DNA of 64,000 nucleotides from Pisolithus tinctorius. Lineage: Eukaryota > Basidiomycota > Agaricomycetes > Boletales > Pisolithaceae. This document shows, piece after piece, positions 11,301 to 22,280 of this stretch (the stretch's first letter is position 1; each line of letters opens with the position of its first letter). Where the stretch lies: positions 62,001 through 126,000 of the forward strand of contig JANFAH010000066.1 of assembly GCA_024663395.1 (NCBI GenBank), given 5' to 3'. A model generated the notes under the pieces. That model made no database searches. It was not told the origin of the DNA and saw only the letters and a list, made by a program, of their open reading frames with translations. The translations under genes and the position numbers were made by a program.

Positions 11301-12117
11301 CGGATCGGCTTGGAGTGCTAACGATGGTGGTAGAACTCCACGCCCTGCATGGGGAGCTGGAGGATGGGACACTGGGGATGCCGGATGGGGCGGGGGCGCT
11401 GCTTCACCTACTCGGCCAGCAGAGACATCTTGGGTATGTGCATTGCGATGATGATCCCTCAACCCCCTGACTTTGGCTGTTGTAGACAGCGCCCACTCCT
11501 GCTGCAGCTCCAACCCCAGGTTTCATTTCCGCCCAGACGCCTGGTGTTTGGAACAGTGCACCTACCCCAATGCCGACTGGCTTTGCGGGTCTAGAACGTC
11601 AAAGTCAGAATGTTGGTGTGCATTCTGCTCCAACACCGGCAGTACTAGGTGCGGACGAGGACGACACATGTATGTGATTATTCTGGTGATTTATCACGCT
11701 CTGGCGTTAACCACCTTTTCAGCGCCCACGTGGCTCCTTGATCCAAAAATTCGAGGTAAGAATGTCATCATGGAGATCACCGGTACTCTGGGTGGTTGGC
11801 ATGGAGGAGAACTGGACGGCGCTCAAGGCTACGTGACGACTGTCTTCCCATCTGCGAACGATACACTCGTAACGCTAAACCATCTTGACCCTGGTCGTAT
11901 CGGTACGAGCGTGCAAGTACCCATCAACTATCTCAGCCCCGTTAATGCAAAGGAGATTGGCGACCACGCTGTCCCTCTTGACGGGACGTTGAAGGGTGAC
12001 GAAGTCGTTCTCAGAATGCAGGTTTCTGATGACGTTTGGGAGGTATCAAAACCCTCGGACTTCAGGTCAGAGAGATATTTGGAGGACAAACTGATCAGGG
12101 TTCATATTACTTCATGA
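8336..12117 (+). CDS. SPT5: Transcription elongation factor Spt5
   Basis: Ten exons: 8336..8560, 8615..8714, 8767..9008, 9067..10071, 10122..10219, 10271..10460, 10511..10899, 10953..11433, 11486..11669 and 11723..12117; about 1102 aa. Spt5 pairs with Spt4 (DSIF) and binds RNA polymerase II to aid elongation and capping. The N-terminus is strongly acidic (Glu/Asp runs at about 20-115). The NGN domain starts near residue 190 ([18 protein letters not shown]). KOW domains follow, for example [19 protein letters not shown] near 283, [20 protein letters not shown] near 432 and [20 protein letters not shown] near 487, with further KOWs near 620 and 690. A C-terminal repeat region alternates TPNPYA and TPAWN units (five and three copies). 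A final KOW-like domain follows ([18 protein letters not shown]). Every intron keeps phase. Not an ambiguous call. Confidence 0.96.
11037..11288 (+). repeat. Spt5 C-terminal repeat (CTR) region
   Basis: In-frame tandem repeats encode [11 protein letters not shown] and KTPAWN-type units alternating at intervals of about 14-17 codons, with five TPNPY and three TPAWN copies. In other fungi such repeats carry Thr/Ser phosphorylation sites of Bur1/CDK9-type kinases. Here that role is inferred from the family. Confidence 0.8.
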
Positions 12118-12783
12118 TGACGAATGTCGTTTCGTTTTGTATGTTGGGCATTGTACTTTCCTGTTTTCCATACCAGTCCCTATAGTCTGCGAAGTACGCT
12201 TGCAATATTCTTAATTCATTTATAACGCTTTGCTAGCTTCAAGATAAGTGCACGGGAATGGTAGACATGATACTCATAGCTGTAAATAGCGTATCGATGA
12301 TCTTTGTGACTGCCCGTGTGAACATCACAGACATGATGTAATTCGTCAGGGTCCAGGTGACTAGATTCACGCCACTCTTCGGAAGAGCGAGCGGCGTTGG
12401 TAACTCCCCGGTTCACCCGGAACTCCCTGGCTCATCTGGAATACTTACAATGCAAAACCCTACTGTCCAGACTTCCAGCAGTCCCCGTAATTCTGCAACC
12501 CGGGTTTTTGCTAATGGATTGTTCTGTGACGCAGATCAATGAACGGAGGAGTCCTTTATTTGGTCATTCCATGGAAAGATTCCGCTCTACTGTGGGTCCT
12601 CGTGTCACGTGTGTGCTATTATAGAACCGAAATGACGCAGCCCTCAATAATTTTGTTTGTCGAAGTTTCGACACTGATGCTTTATCTGAGGGAGCTGCCT
12701 CATGTAGTTCTTGCCCACTTTAACGACCCAGCAGCTCACTCGTCCCAGCTTGCGAATACCTGCGAATCTAACTTGTTGAAGAG
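12118..12783. other. Intergenic region between Spt5 and peroxidase copy 1
   Basis: No supportable gene. From about 12630 the sequence matches the 5' flank of the second peroxidase copy (shared ccctcaat.attt, gctttatctgagg, gagctgcctcatgt, cactcgtcccag), so the duplicated unit starts there. Confidence 0.6.
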
Positions 12784-14085
12784 ATGAACTCTCTAACCAC
12801 TTTGATCCACAAGATCTTCCTGTACTCGGGAATTTTTGCTTGGGATGTTGTCCTCTCTTTTGGAAATCTCTTACGGTTCAAACGTCAGGTCGGCAAGGTC
12901 ACTCCGGAAGGCTGTCCAGGTTATGGTGGCTATTGGCCAGAGTATAGGCCACAGAAGGAGGGCGACAGCCGCTGTTCCTGTCCTGCGTTGAACGCTATGG
13001 CTAACCATGGTAAGTGGAGGGGTTTAGTGCGATGGCAGCATCTCCGTTCAACTTGCTACCAGGAATCATCGCTCGAAGTGGCCGAGGGATTAAGTTTACC
13101 GATCTGACTAAAACAATTCGCCCGACGTATAACTTTGGGTCTTCTTTCTGCTCTTTCGTACCCCATTATGCGGCCTTCATGTTGAACAAGAGCTACAGCA
13201 AGGATACATTCGATCTGGAAGAGCTCGACCTGCATAATGGCATCGAACACGATGCGTCGCTGACTCGTTAGTCAAATTTACCACTACTCCCCGCTAATTG
13301 GTGTTTGATAACTGTGACGTCACTAGGGCTGGATGCTGCGTTCCAACCAAATCAAGCGGAGAAACATGTTCCGTACATCGAAGAACTACTCTCCTTTGCC
13401 ACGGGCAATAATGGGAGCCTCATAACGATCAAAGATATGTCAAGGATCCTAAGCAAGCGTCGTGCAGAATCCAAGGCAAACAACCGAAGTTACAAACTCA
13501 GCACTTTCCACAAAGTTTTTGGAAGTGCCAAGTGAGTGGTTGCATGCTGTATTACCGTGTTTTGAAGACTGACCCGCGATCTCAAAGTTCGTCTACTTTG
13601 TTAAGGATCTTCGGAGGTCGGGTAGACGATTTGCGCACGGTGCTACTGGATGAGCGCCTACCCGAGAAATGGGAATCGCGTGTTCGTGAACCGTATGGTT
13701 TGACCATGCTCGCCTTCAATCGGACGGTTTTACCGGTGGAGTGGGGCGTGGATGAGTCCGAGTGGGCGGACAAGGTCAAGCAGAACAATGAGCGAACTTG
13801 AAAAGCTCTTCGCCGAGATCGTCATACTGGAGTCCGGAATAGCTCTTCGATGTCATGATATCATGTCTAATGATCGCCCCGGTGCAGACTGTGCAACCTA
13901 CTTCATTTACGTGGTTACGTTCCTCATCATGATTCCATTATGATTGTAAATCTTTTGTATCATACATTTGGCCCGCCTTTTGCCTGAACTGAGCTTAGCT
14001 TAGGATGGTTCGAGATAAGAGGGCTCTATCAGTCGTCGGTGGCAGGGGTCCTTGCCATTGTCGTGACCCCGATGGCAAGAGTACA
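12630..14085 (+). repeat. Tandem duplication, unit A (peroxidase copy 1 with flanks)
   Basis: Unit A pairs with unit B at about 15345-16800, with an offset of 2738 bp between start codons. Similarity covers about 150 bp of 5' flank, all four exons and three introns, and the 3' flank down to caggggtccttgcc..gttgtgaccccgatg-type sequence. About 1.25 kb of unrelated sequence separates the units. Boundaries are estimated by eye. Confidence 0.8.
12784..13801 (+). CDS. Heme-thiolate peroxidase (chloroperoxidase/UPO superfamily), copy 1
   Basis: Four exons (12784..13009, 13063..13266, 13327..13531, 13588..13801), 282 aa. The family (Peroxidase_2, PF01328) uses heme with a proximal cysteine thiolate to oxygenate or halogenate substrates with H2O2. 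The heme-ligand motif is RCSCPALNAMANHG, with the ligand Cys near residue 66; the usual Pro-Cys-Pro is Ser-Cys-Pro here. The distal acid-base motif GIEHDASLTR lies near residues 136-145, giving Glu-His-Asp as in classical chloroperoxidase. The N-terminus (IHKIFLYSGIFAWDVVLSFG) is hydrophobic and may act as a signal anchor. Exon sizes are nearly identical to the two paralogues in the window. It ends with LPVEWGVDESEWADKVKQNN. Substrate unknown. Confidence 0.9.
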
Positions 14086-15344
14086 GAACTTGAAGCTGGT
14101 TATTGGAGTTGCCGCCGAGTGAGGTGACCTCGATCAGGTGAAGTTGGCCTTGGTTCGAAAATTGACTAGTTTGATGCAGTTCGAAGGAAGTCAAACAAAG
14201 TGCCGGATCGAACTGATCGTAGTATATGGACTCGGATAATGGGTCGTCCTGTCACCGGCATACGTATTGTGGACAAGTATGCGGGAACCGAAGTCAGCAC
14301 GAATAAGTGACTGACCCAACGTGAATCGGTGTCAACCGCGTGAGGTATCGGCTGAACTAGCGTCCGAGGTGCTGATTGGAGATGTCCATGACATGATATT
14401 CAGCCTCATGTCATTTAACGTCATGCTGATGCCACGCACAACTTGTACGCATATTTAGGGTACCAGTTACATAGAATAATCTAGTATACATGACCCCCCC
14501 TTGCTGAAGTCTATTGGTATCAACTTTCAATCCAACGAGAACCATAGGGTGAGTCTCCTGCCCGATTCATGCGCGCCTGACGTATGCCTACACGGCGCTG
14601 ATGGGATGGAGTGACCCCCGTACGGGTGCAGATGGACCGGGAACGCCTCACTCACAGAGCTTTCAACCATGGTCTGTGTTGGGCTTTCTTTGGCACAGGT
14701 TGCATTATATACGTCGACAGCAGTAGAAACGATGATGCCGGGACTAGTCACGCTCTGATCTTGCGTGTGCACTTTGGGAGTAAAAGAGTGAACGACTCCT
14801 CAGGGTCTTGTTCCTCTACGAGAGACATCGACGGCAAGGAAATGCATCCGGTGCAGATTGGGTTCCCGAAGTGGCGGAGATGCAGGGAAGGGGATCGGAA
14901 GCGGCGGTGACATCAAACCGGATGACGGAGTAAGTATTCTGTTCCTCGGGGGAAACAGACAGCGAATGCCGCCGCATGACGCAAACTAAGCGGGGAGAGG
15001 CTTCTCATTACATGCTACGACAGGTGTGTCAAACGGCTTCTTTGGATGGTGTAACGCTGAGACAGCGGCTTTGCGTCCACCTGGGACGTGTCTGTCCGCT
15101 GATTTACGTGGGCAATGTTCCGAAGAAGATGGGCAGTCGCTGTTGCTTCGACACCTCTTAAGTCGGACGATCCATGTCGCGGCAATGATAAATACCGGTG
15201 CGAACAGACTGCCGAACCACAAAGTCCCACATTAGAACTGTGAAGATATTCGACGTTTCAGACATAGATCCGGCAATCTTGTAGACTTGGTAAGTAACTG
15301 GTAATTGATAGTCACGTCACGTTCTGACTGGCTCGAATTGAATT
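13802..15344. other. Spacer between the two peroxidase units
   Basis: No supported gene. The first 280 bp are the 3' flank shared with unit B. The rest (about 14090-15340) is unlike the neighbouring duplicated DNA, and only short uninformative frames occur. It may be an insertion that separated the tandem copies, but no terminal repeats or target-site duplication were recognised. Confidence 0.45.
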
Positions 15345-16800
15345 CGGTTTGCGCAGCCCTCAATGATTTTAAATGTGTTTTTCGAAGTTCCGACAGTATT
15401 CGCTTCCCCATGCTTTATCTGAGGATGAGCTGCCTCATGTGGTTCTTGCCCCACCACATCGATCCAGCGCTCCACTCGTCCCAGGCTAGCGAATTGCCTG
15501 CGGAGCTAACTTGTTGACGAGATGAACTCTCTGACCACTGCGATTTACAGGTTTTTCCTATGCTCAGCAATTTTTGTTTGGGATATCGTCCTCTCCTTTG
15601 GGAATCTCGTGCGGTTCAAGCGCCCGGTCGGTAAGGTCACTCCGGAAGGCCATCCAGGTTATGGTGGCTATTGGCCAGAGTTTAGGCCACCGAAGGAGGG
15701 CGACAGCCGCTGTTGCTGCCCTGGATTGAACACTATGGCCAACCATGGTGAGTGGGAGGGGTTTGGTACGATGGCGGCATCTCCGTTCAACTTGCTACCA
15801 GGAATCATCGCTCGAAGTGGCCGAGGGATCAAGTTCACCGATGTGAACGAAAAAATCAACCTGACGTATAACTTTGGACCGTCTTTCTGCTCTTACACAA
15901 CCCATTATGCGGCCTTCATGTTAAAAAGGAGCCACAGCAAGGATACATTCGATCTCGAGGAGATTGACCTGCATAATGGCATCGAACACGATGCGTCGCT
16001 GACTCGTTAGTCAAAGTTACCATTACCCCCCGCTATTTGGTGTTTGATAATCGTAACGTCACTCACTAGGACTGGACACTGAGTTTCAACCAAAACAAGC
16101 GGAGAAACATGTTCCGTACATCGAAGAGTTACTTTCCTTTGCCACAGGCGATAACGGGAGCTACTTGAAGATCAAAGATATGTCAAGGATCCTAAGCAAG
16201 CGTCGTGCAGAATCCAAGGCAAAAAATCCAAACTATTCACAGGCCTTTTCCCACAAGCTTTTTGGAAGTGCCAAGTGAGTGGTTGCGTGCTATATTACAT
16301 TTTGTTTTCAAGACTGACCTGTGATTTTAAAGTTCGGCTTCCATGTTAAGGATCTTTGGAGGTCGAACGGACGACTTGCGCACGATCTTACTGGAAGAGC
16401 GCTTACCCGAGGGATGGGAATCGCGCGTTCGTGAACCGTATGGTTTAACCATGCTTGCCCTCAATACCCGGACGACCCTACCGCTGGAGTGGGGCGTGGA
16501 TGAGTCCAAGTGGGCGGTCAAGGTCAAGCAGGACAATGAGCAAGTTTGAAAAGCTCCGCCGAGGAATACCTCCTCGATGTCATGATATCATGCCTTACGA
16601 TTTCCCCACTGCAGGCTGCATTCATTTACGTGGTTACGTCGCTTTCACGATACTGTTATGATCGTAAATCTCTTGTACATTAGCTTTTGGTTTCCCTCTT
16701 GACTTGGGATAGTTTGAGATATGCATGTGTCTTTGACGAGACTATAAATATATCAGTGGTGCGGTGACAGGGGTCCTTCCCGCGGTTGTGACCCCGATGT
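15345..16800 (+). repeat. Tandem duplication, unit B (peroxidase copy 2 with flanks)
   Basis: Second copy of the unit at 12630-14085, in direct orientation. Exon-intron structure is identical. Divergence is scattered through coding and non-coding parts, so the event is not very recent. Edges are estimated by eye. Confidence 0.8.
15522..16549 (+). CDS. Heme-thiolate peroxidase (chloroperoxidase/UPO superfamily), copy 2
   Basis: Four exons (15522..15747, 15802..16005, 16070..16274, 16333..16549), 283 aa. It is a close paralogue of copy 1 with intron positions in the same phases. The proximal motif is RCCCPGLNTMANHG, so the residue before the ligand Cys is itself Cys rather than Pro or Ser. The distal Glu-His-Asp (GIEHDASLTR) is kept. 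It has one extra codon near the C-terminus relative to copy 1 (LNTRTTLPLEWG). The N-terminal hydrophobic stretch YRFFLCSAIFVWDIVLSFG is retained. There are no frame breaks, so it appears functional. Neofunctionalisation is possible but not shown. Confidence 0.9.
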
Positions 16801-16864
16801 AACTTGTTACCGCTTTGCCTTAGACAACGCAGGGCGTCCTCCTTTGGAGTCAGTGATCTGCAAC
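16550..16864. other. 3' flank of unit B and promoter region of the Yip1-family gene
   Basis: The first 250 bp are the duplicated 3' flank, containing the caggggtccttcccgcggtt..gaccccgatg segment. No separate gene. A short AT-rich run ctataaatatatcag (16742-16756) could serve as a TATA element for the gene starting at 16865. Confidence 0.5.
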
Positions 16865-17963
16865 ATGGCGTACGTGTCGGTCGAAGCAGATGAAGTGCGT
16901 ATTTTGTCCGAGTTTCGTCAGCCGCTCCAAATGCCGATATGATGCATCGTGGTCACCCAGCGTCTTGAAGAAGGACCAGAAGGGCTCGGGTTCAAATGTG
17001 CGTGTACTTTTCGTAGCCTGTGTGCCATTTCAAGCATGCAGCTACAGCGTTCCTTGGGTCGAATGCAGGGGGTGGCCAACCTACACCCCGTAACCTTGAT
17101 CGAGGTATGCCTCTGTTCCTTGGGTATGAAGTATACATCTTATGGACAGTTATGTCAGGATACATGACAGACGCTCCCAGTAGGAAGAGTCCCGCGGGGT
17201 TCTGGTCCGTCGACTTTTACCAGCCATACTTCGATGTCGACACGATCACCGTGTTGCAACGCTGTTACACTACCCTCTTGCCATGGTCATCTTCATACTT
17301 GTCTACCTTTTCGGGTGGCTTGGATTTGTACGGAACGTTCTGGGTCCCGACGACGCTCATTCTCGCACTTTTTATGTCGTCTTCTCTGGCTGCTAGCGTT
17401 TCCAGTTACTTGTCTGCCCCTGGCTCGGAGTATGACTATGATTTTGCCCTGCTGGGCTTGGCTACGACTATAGTGTATGCCTACGCGTTTGGGTTGCCGA
17501 TAGGACTTTGGCTTGTCTTGCGCTATTTGGGTGTGGGTGAGTGGGGTATCGTGGATGCCCTCGGCGTATGGGGTTACGGCCTATTTGTGTGGATACCAGT
17601 CTCGGTGAGTCCTACGCTCACCAGCAAAAGAATTGTCTTAACTCCCATGCAACTGCTAGATATTATGCGTGATACCGAACTGGATCGTCCGCTGGGTGCT
17701 CGTAGGAATTGCGTTTGGATTGTCGGGCTATTTTCTCGTGGCAAATGTCTACCCGATTCTGGCGAGCGTCAGTACAACATTGTCTTATCACCGACCTATC
17801 ATAGTATACTTACCCGCATCCATAGGCTGATGCCAAAGCGACGCGCCTCCTTATCATTCTAGTCGCCGCCCTCCATGCAGCACTGGCACTCACGTTCAAA
17901 ATCATTTTCTTTAGCTACTACGTTGTAGCGGACACGGGCCCCGGGACTGACCCGACACCGTGA
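16865..17963 (+). CDS. Yip1-domain (YIPF1/2-type) integral membrane protein
   Basis: Six exons (16865..16894, 16961..16997, 17042..17104, 17159..17604, 17660..17767, 17826..17963), 273 aa. Yip1-family proteins sit in ER-Golgi and endosomal membranes, bind Rab GTPases and act in vesicle traffic. A short hydrophilic N-terminus (MAYVSVEADE) is followed by GFWSVDFYQPYFDVDTITVL, the conserved entry to the Yip1 domain. About five hydrophobic segments follow, including WGIVDALGVWGYGLFVWIPV and VGIAFGLSGYFLVANVYPIL, and the C-terminal helix LALTFKIIFFSYYVVAD. Intron 3 (17105-17158) is 54 nt with no in-frame stop; skipping it gives the cleaner family match. Small first exons make the N-terminus slightly less certain. 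Confidence 0.87.
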
Positions 17964-18501
17964 CCGATTTGTTGGGTAGGAGATGTGGTGTGTACATACG
18001 CATAAGTAGGCTATAGAATCTCTGGTAGTGACTCCAATCTACACCTAAGTGCTCATAAATGAAGGTCGGAGACGCGCCTGAGACGCGTAGTGAAGACGCG
18101 TCACGCGTGCTGCCGGTATTTTTCCGGGCCATCTTGGGACTTGGCCCTGAAAGATCCTTTGAAGTCACCAAGATAAACCCAATTGCAGGGGGAACGTGCT
18201 GGTCTTGCTCTCCTCCGACCTCCAGCCTTGTTCTCTTCGTACGTCCCTGTGACGAGCCAAACTGCATAATTCCCTATCTTTTCCTGTGACCAACGTCCAG
18301 CAAGAAACTTAGGCACCCAAGTTTAGTTTCTTGAGGGAGCATCTACTTCCCATCTATCTCAAAGACAGACCGTCAGGCAAGGCCGACTAACCATGACAGA
18401 GGCAGCCGCCAACTGGATAACCATCGAGCCTCCTCATCTCAAACATACCTCTCTGCTCGCTGGTAAAGTCTTTCTTTCCCTCGGGGGCTCGACGATCTTT
18501 T
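17964..18501. other. Intergenic region
   Basis: No supported gene. A short frame from an ATG at 18393 (MTEAAANWITIEPPH) ends within 45 codons. It could be an untranslated upstream ORF or a missed first exon of the permease, but I could not join it cleanly. Confidence 0.4.
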
Positions 18502-21074
18502 ATGCAATGGACAGCTAGTGCGGGTACAACTTCCATTTCACTGCCCGCGTCCGACGAACCCCAGTTTGCTATCGTTTTCCGCCGTCAACGTGTTCGCTTC
18601 GGAGGCGAACCAAAATTCACAGCCGTTCCCTCGCGATTCTCGAACCTTACCAATGATTTTGAATTTGCTGGTTGGGGAACCATCTCGCAAGTTAACCTCA
18701 CCCCAGATGACCTTTCCCATGGAAAGGATACTTGGCGCAATTTTCACAACCAGCAGGTGCTCGGTCTGTTTGAAGCAAGTGCACTCGCGGCCAACGACAT
18801 TCTAGGCGGCGTGTTCTACACTCTACCTAGCGTGTTTGCCATATCTGGGGTATAGTGCGCGGGCTCTTATCTTCTTCCGTTGAGACTTTTCTGATGTCTA
18901 TCAAGCTCGCCAATTTCTCTTTTTGTCGCGGCATTATCGCTATTTCTTTGGCGTCCCGTCATGGAAGAACTGGGTTCTGCTCTTCCTATAAGTGGCGCAC
19001 CCTATACATACCTGTTGGCATTTCATGCCTTCCTCTCCGAGACATTAAACTTAAAATTCCTTAGGCTGAATGTGTCGACGAAGTTCGTTGCACTTGTCGG
19101 AGCGGCATTGTTGTTACTGGACTTTGCGGCAACGGCAGTTACTTCTGCTGCAACTGCTATGGCGTACCTTGCAGGCGAATTAGCTATCCCATTTCCTCTC
19201 TACGTTGGGACGTTGCTTGTCTTTGTGCTCTTCACAGCAGTAAGCCTAGCTGGACTTAAAGAGAGTGCTAGGGTCGCAAGTGGTGTGCTATCCTTTCATG
19301 TGGGTATTTCGCCGAATATTCGCATCCCTTGCTCACGGATGCCGCGGTTGAAGCTCCTGACCATAATTATGCTTATCATTGCTTCTGTTGTGACCTGGGC
19401 ATTTATTGGCTCATCACAGCTGAAAGCAAACTGGACCGCCGGCCACGCCGAAACCCCCGTGAGTGTTCTCAGACATATCTTCAATGGGGCGTGTGTAGGC
19501 ATGCTAGGGCTTACTGGATTTGAGTGTACGCAGCCAGTTCCTGTAAGCTTCCAAGTACTCATCGTCGTCCCCAGGCGCTCCTGCGTACGCCGCCAAGATG
19601 AGGCAGGGATCTTACCCAAGTGTCTTACGCACCCTTCATTTGTCTGCACTCGTTTTCAATACCACCATATCCATATTGGTTTTGGCTTTAGTCCCGCTTG
19701 GTGCGGAGAGTCAGGGCAACGTTCTCAGCGTGCTAGCAGAAAAGGTATGCATTTCTTCCCTTCGCTAGCTTGCTTTACAGGGTGGACAAGTAATTTTGAG
19801 TAGGTGGCAGGGCGTTGGCTGCGGATATGGGTAGCTGTTGATGCCGTCGTTGTGTTGTGTGCTGGAGTTCTCACTGGTGGGTTGATGGCATCGGATCAAT
19901 GACATTAGTACTCAACTATCTCATTGGTATAGGTGTTCTTACCGCCTGTGAGTTGCTGTGTGAGTTGTCGCGTGACCGTGTTTTGCCCCGTATATTTCGA
20001 GCGCCCCTACCACTCACCGGCGCGCCTTATATGTCTGCGTTATGTTTTATTGGCTTTAGCATTGCGATCTATGCTAGCACGGGGGCGAACCTCACGATCA
20101 TCTCTGAGATGTGAGTCATGTCTACCTGTATTAGCTAGAAGACTTGACGGTACACTCAAGGTTTTCTGTGACGTGGCTCGCCGTGATGATGCTGTTCCCA
20201 ATATCATTAATCTTGCTTCGATTCTCCCGGCCACGCCTACCTCGAGCTTCGCAATGTTCGCTGACAGTTATAATCGGCGCTATTGTGGTTTCAACAGTCG
20301 TACTTGCCGGAAATATCGGCATAAATCCTGCAATCGCAGGGTACGTCTGTACTGGTGCCCTCTTCTTGATCTACACAACTGACGTTATCTCAGGTGGTTT
20401 TCGTTGTACTTCTCGATATTAGTTATAGCATTCTCTGTCGCGAACAACAAAGTTACCATTCTACGCTGGGTATATTGGACATACGATCAGCTACCTCTTC
20501 TCCACAAGTGGAAATTGATCCGCGGCTGGGGGACCTATCTGATCAGTCTTATGAGACGCTTGAAGAGACAGCAAGTATGTATATTCGTTAATACTGACGA
20601 GGTACGTGCGTGGCTTCGCGGTAAACCGTCGGTGAGGGTGAAACTGTCAACGGCTTCCAGATTAACTACTTGTTCAATATGATCCTCTATGTGCGACAAA
20701 ATGAGGAAACCTCTCATTTGAAGATTGTATACTTCTGTAAAGGCACGATGCTCCCGGAGTTGGAGGCCAACGCGAAGAGTGCGTTCTGTGCCTTATGCTT
20801 CATCGATCATCCTCGTTCACATGGCTACTGCAGTTCTCGATGAAGCATTCCCCGAAATTACTATCGACCTAGTAGGTTCCATTCCAGGCTGTGTTATACC
20901 AAGTGCCAACTTGCTTTTCCCCAGGTACTGGTGGAGGAACAGTTCACTCCCCAGAATGTGGCAGCACTGGCGCACCGGTTAAAGACGCCCACATCACTGA
21001 TGTTTATGAGCTGTCCTGGTCCCAGCTTCCCCTATTCCGCGGCAGAGTTTGGTACTAGAATAGTAAGTATATGA
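18502..21074 (+). CDS. APC-superfamily amino-acid/polyamine permease
   Basis: Twelve exons (18502..18854, 18906..19013, 19065..19299, 19354..19525, 19575..19744, 19804..19876, 19933..20110, 20161..20340, 20394..20601, 20661..20778, 20834..20871, 20925..21074), about 660 aa. It is an integral transporter of the amino acid-polyamine-organocation superfamily. The cytosolic N-terminus leads to NFHNQQVLGLFEASALAAND and SGAPYTYLL, the family entry and first helices. About twelve hydrophobic helices follow (VALVGAALLLLDFAATAVTS, FSILVIAFSVANNKVTI and others). The last 130 residues form a soluble domain resembling the universal-stress-like tail of such fungal carriers (INYLFNMILYVRQ, SLMFMSCPGPSFPYS). 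Introns are 49-71 nt; the one at 19014-19064 is 51 nt and stopless. The stop at 21072-21074 gives a compact GTRIVSI end. Confidence 0.87.
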
Positions 21075-21629
21075 GCAGGTGGATGACAGTATACTTGTAA
21101 TTACCATGTATGGAACCCTATTTGGATGTCTCAGAGAAGCTTGTTCCCACGGTGTGCTGCTTGCAAGCATCGACTTGCTAAATTTCCAACGTTGAATCAC
21201 TCGAGGTCGGTCGGCATCAACGTTGGGAGTGAAAAGATGGCACAAAAGCTACATCCTCAAGCCCGTAGGCTACGGACCATCATAGTAACGGTGCCCATCA
21301 TGGGAGCAACTGCACGTGCGTTTACAACGTCGTTCCACACCTCAGTTAACCCGTTAACTTGAGTTGGTCAGTGGTCCTGTATGAGCGCCTTGTGCTTGGA
21401 AAGCCTCAACGAACGCTTCCTCGGCCAAACAGGGACGAAGTTCCCAAAGAGCCCAAAATCCTAGCCGAGGCAGCGGAAAAAATCGGAGAACCAGAGCCTC
21501 GAGTGTGATGCGTTGATGTTTTATGTCATATGGAGAGACGAACTATGCTCTAGTAAATGGTCGATTAAACCAGACAGTGTGGCTTGGTAATACCCCCAAC
21601 TCTCCATCCTAGTAGTGCGAGACAACCCT
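21075..21629. other. Convergent 3' intergenic region (permease / Mic10)
   Basis: A plus-strand frame to 21362 can be spliced to the permease end but looks non-coding in composition, so I prefer the stop at 21074. No other feature seen. Confidence 0.45.
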
Positions 21630-22041
21630 TCACTTACTCTCTTCTTCCACTTGTGTTATGATGCGGGTGCCAGGGATACGTGCAGGGTTAAACAAACGGT
21701 CGCAATCTGCATGTGCAGTACCCATGCCGAAGCCGGTTGATAATGCTACCGGCCATGTCCGTCCTAAACGAAGAAGCGGCATGAGTGAAGGTAGGCCGAG
21801 ATGTGATACCAACGGACGAACTCCGGAAAAGGATGACCGATGCAACTACACCGACACCGAAACCTACGCCACTACATGCAGAGTCAGTGGAAGAGTGAAC
21901 GGAACTTCCACGGAAGGACACACGTTTTAACGAGCAGGTCGGCAACTACGACGTGGTTGTGCTGGTTTCAGCAACCGTGAAAGCAGGAGTTTTTAATATA
22001 CTTACGACACCGGTCATACTGTATTGATTATAAGTCGACAT
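21630..22041 (-). CDS. MIC10: MICOS complex subunit Mic10
   Basis: Four minus-strand exons (22006..22041, 21924..21961, 21822..21871, 21630..21763), 85 aa. Mic10 is a small inner-mitochondrial-membrane hairpin protein that oligomerises and bends membranes at crista junctions. Two glycine-rich transmembrane helices are visible: GVGFGVGVVASVILF and WPVALSTGFGMGTAHADC, joined by an Arg-rich turn. Both carry the GxGxGxG-type patterns that define the family. A conserved Cys sits at the end of helix 2, followed by NPARIPGTRI. The introns are 44, 52 and 58 nt GT-AG and preserve phase. The first exon is only 12 codons (MSTYNQYSMTGV) and is the least certain part. It lies convergent to the permease and divergent from BRO1, with 239 bp between start codons. 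Confidence 0.85.
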
Positions 22042-22280
22042 TGCAGTAACGATGGAACATTTCACCTGCCTTCTGGTTAACGATATTCTCGCTCGATGTC
22101 GGCTTGGACATATTGGTTGGTTGAGTGCCCGGAACAAATACATGTAAACACGAATCATGCACAACTCTATCGGGATTCGGGACTGCCGGAGGGCAACAGA
22201 ACCCCATGCGCAGCTCAGCGCTCTCTGAACACCATATCTAAGCGAGTGTGCGGTAACGAATATCGTCTAACCTCACCGAC

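Noticed and set aside
11007..11513. Antisense repetitive frame opposite the Spt5 C-terminal repeats
   Set aside because: A shadow of the repeat units; the sense strand is clearly Spt5.
21075..21362. Extra C-terminal exon for the permease
   Set aside because: Splicing at 21063 is possible, but the added sequence is not protein-like; reading on to the TGA at 21072-21074 gives a normal family end.
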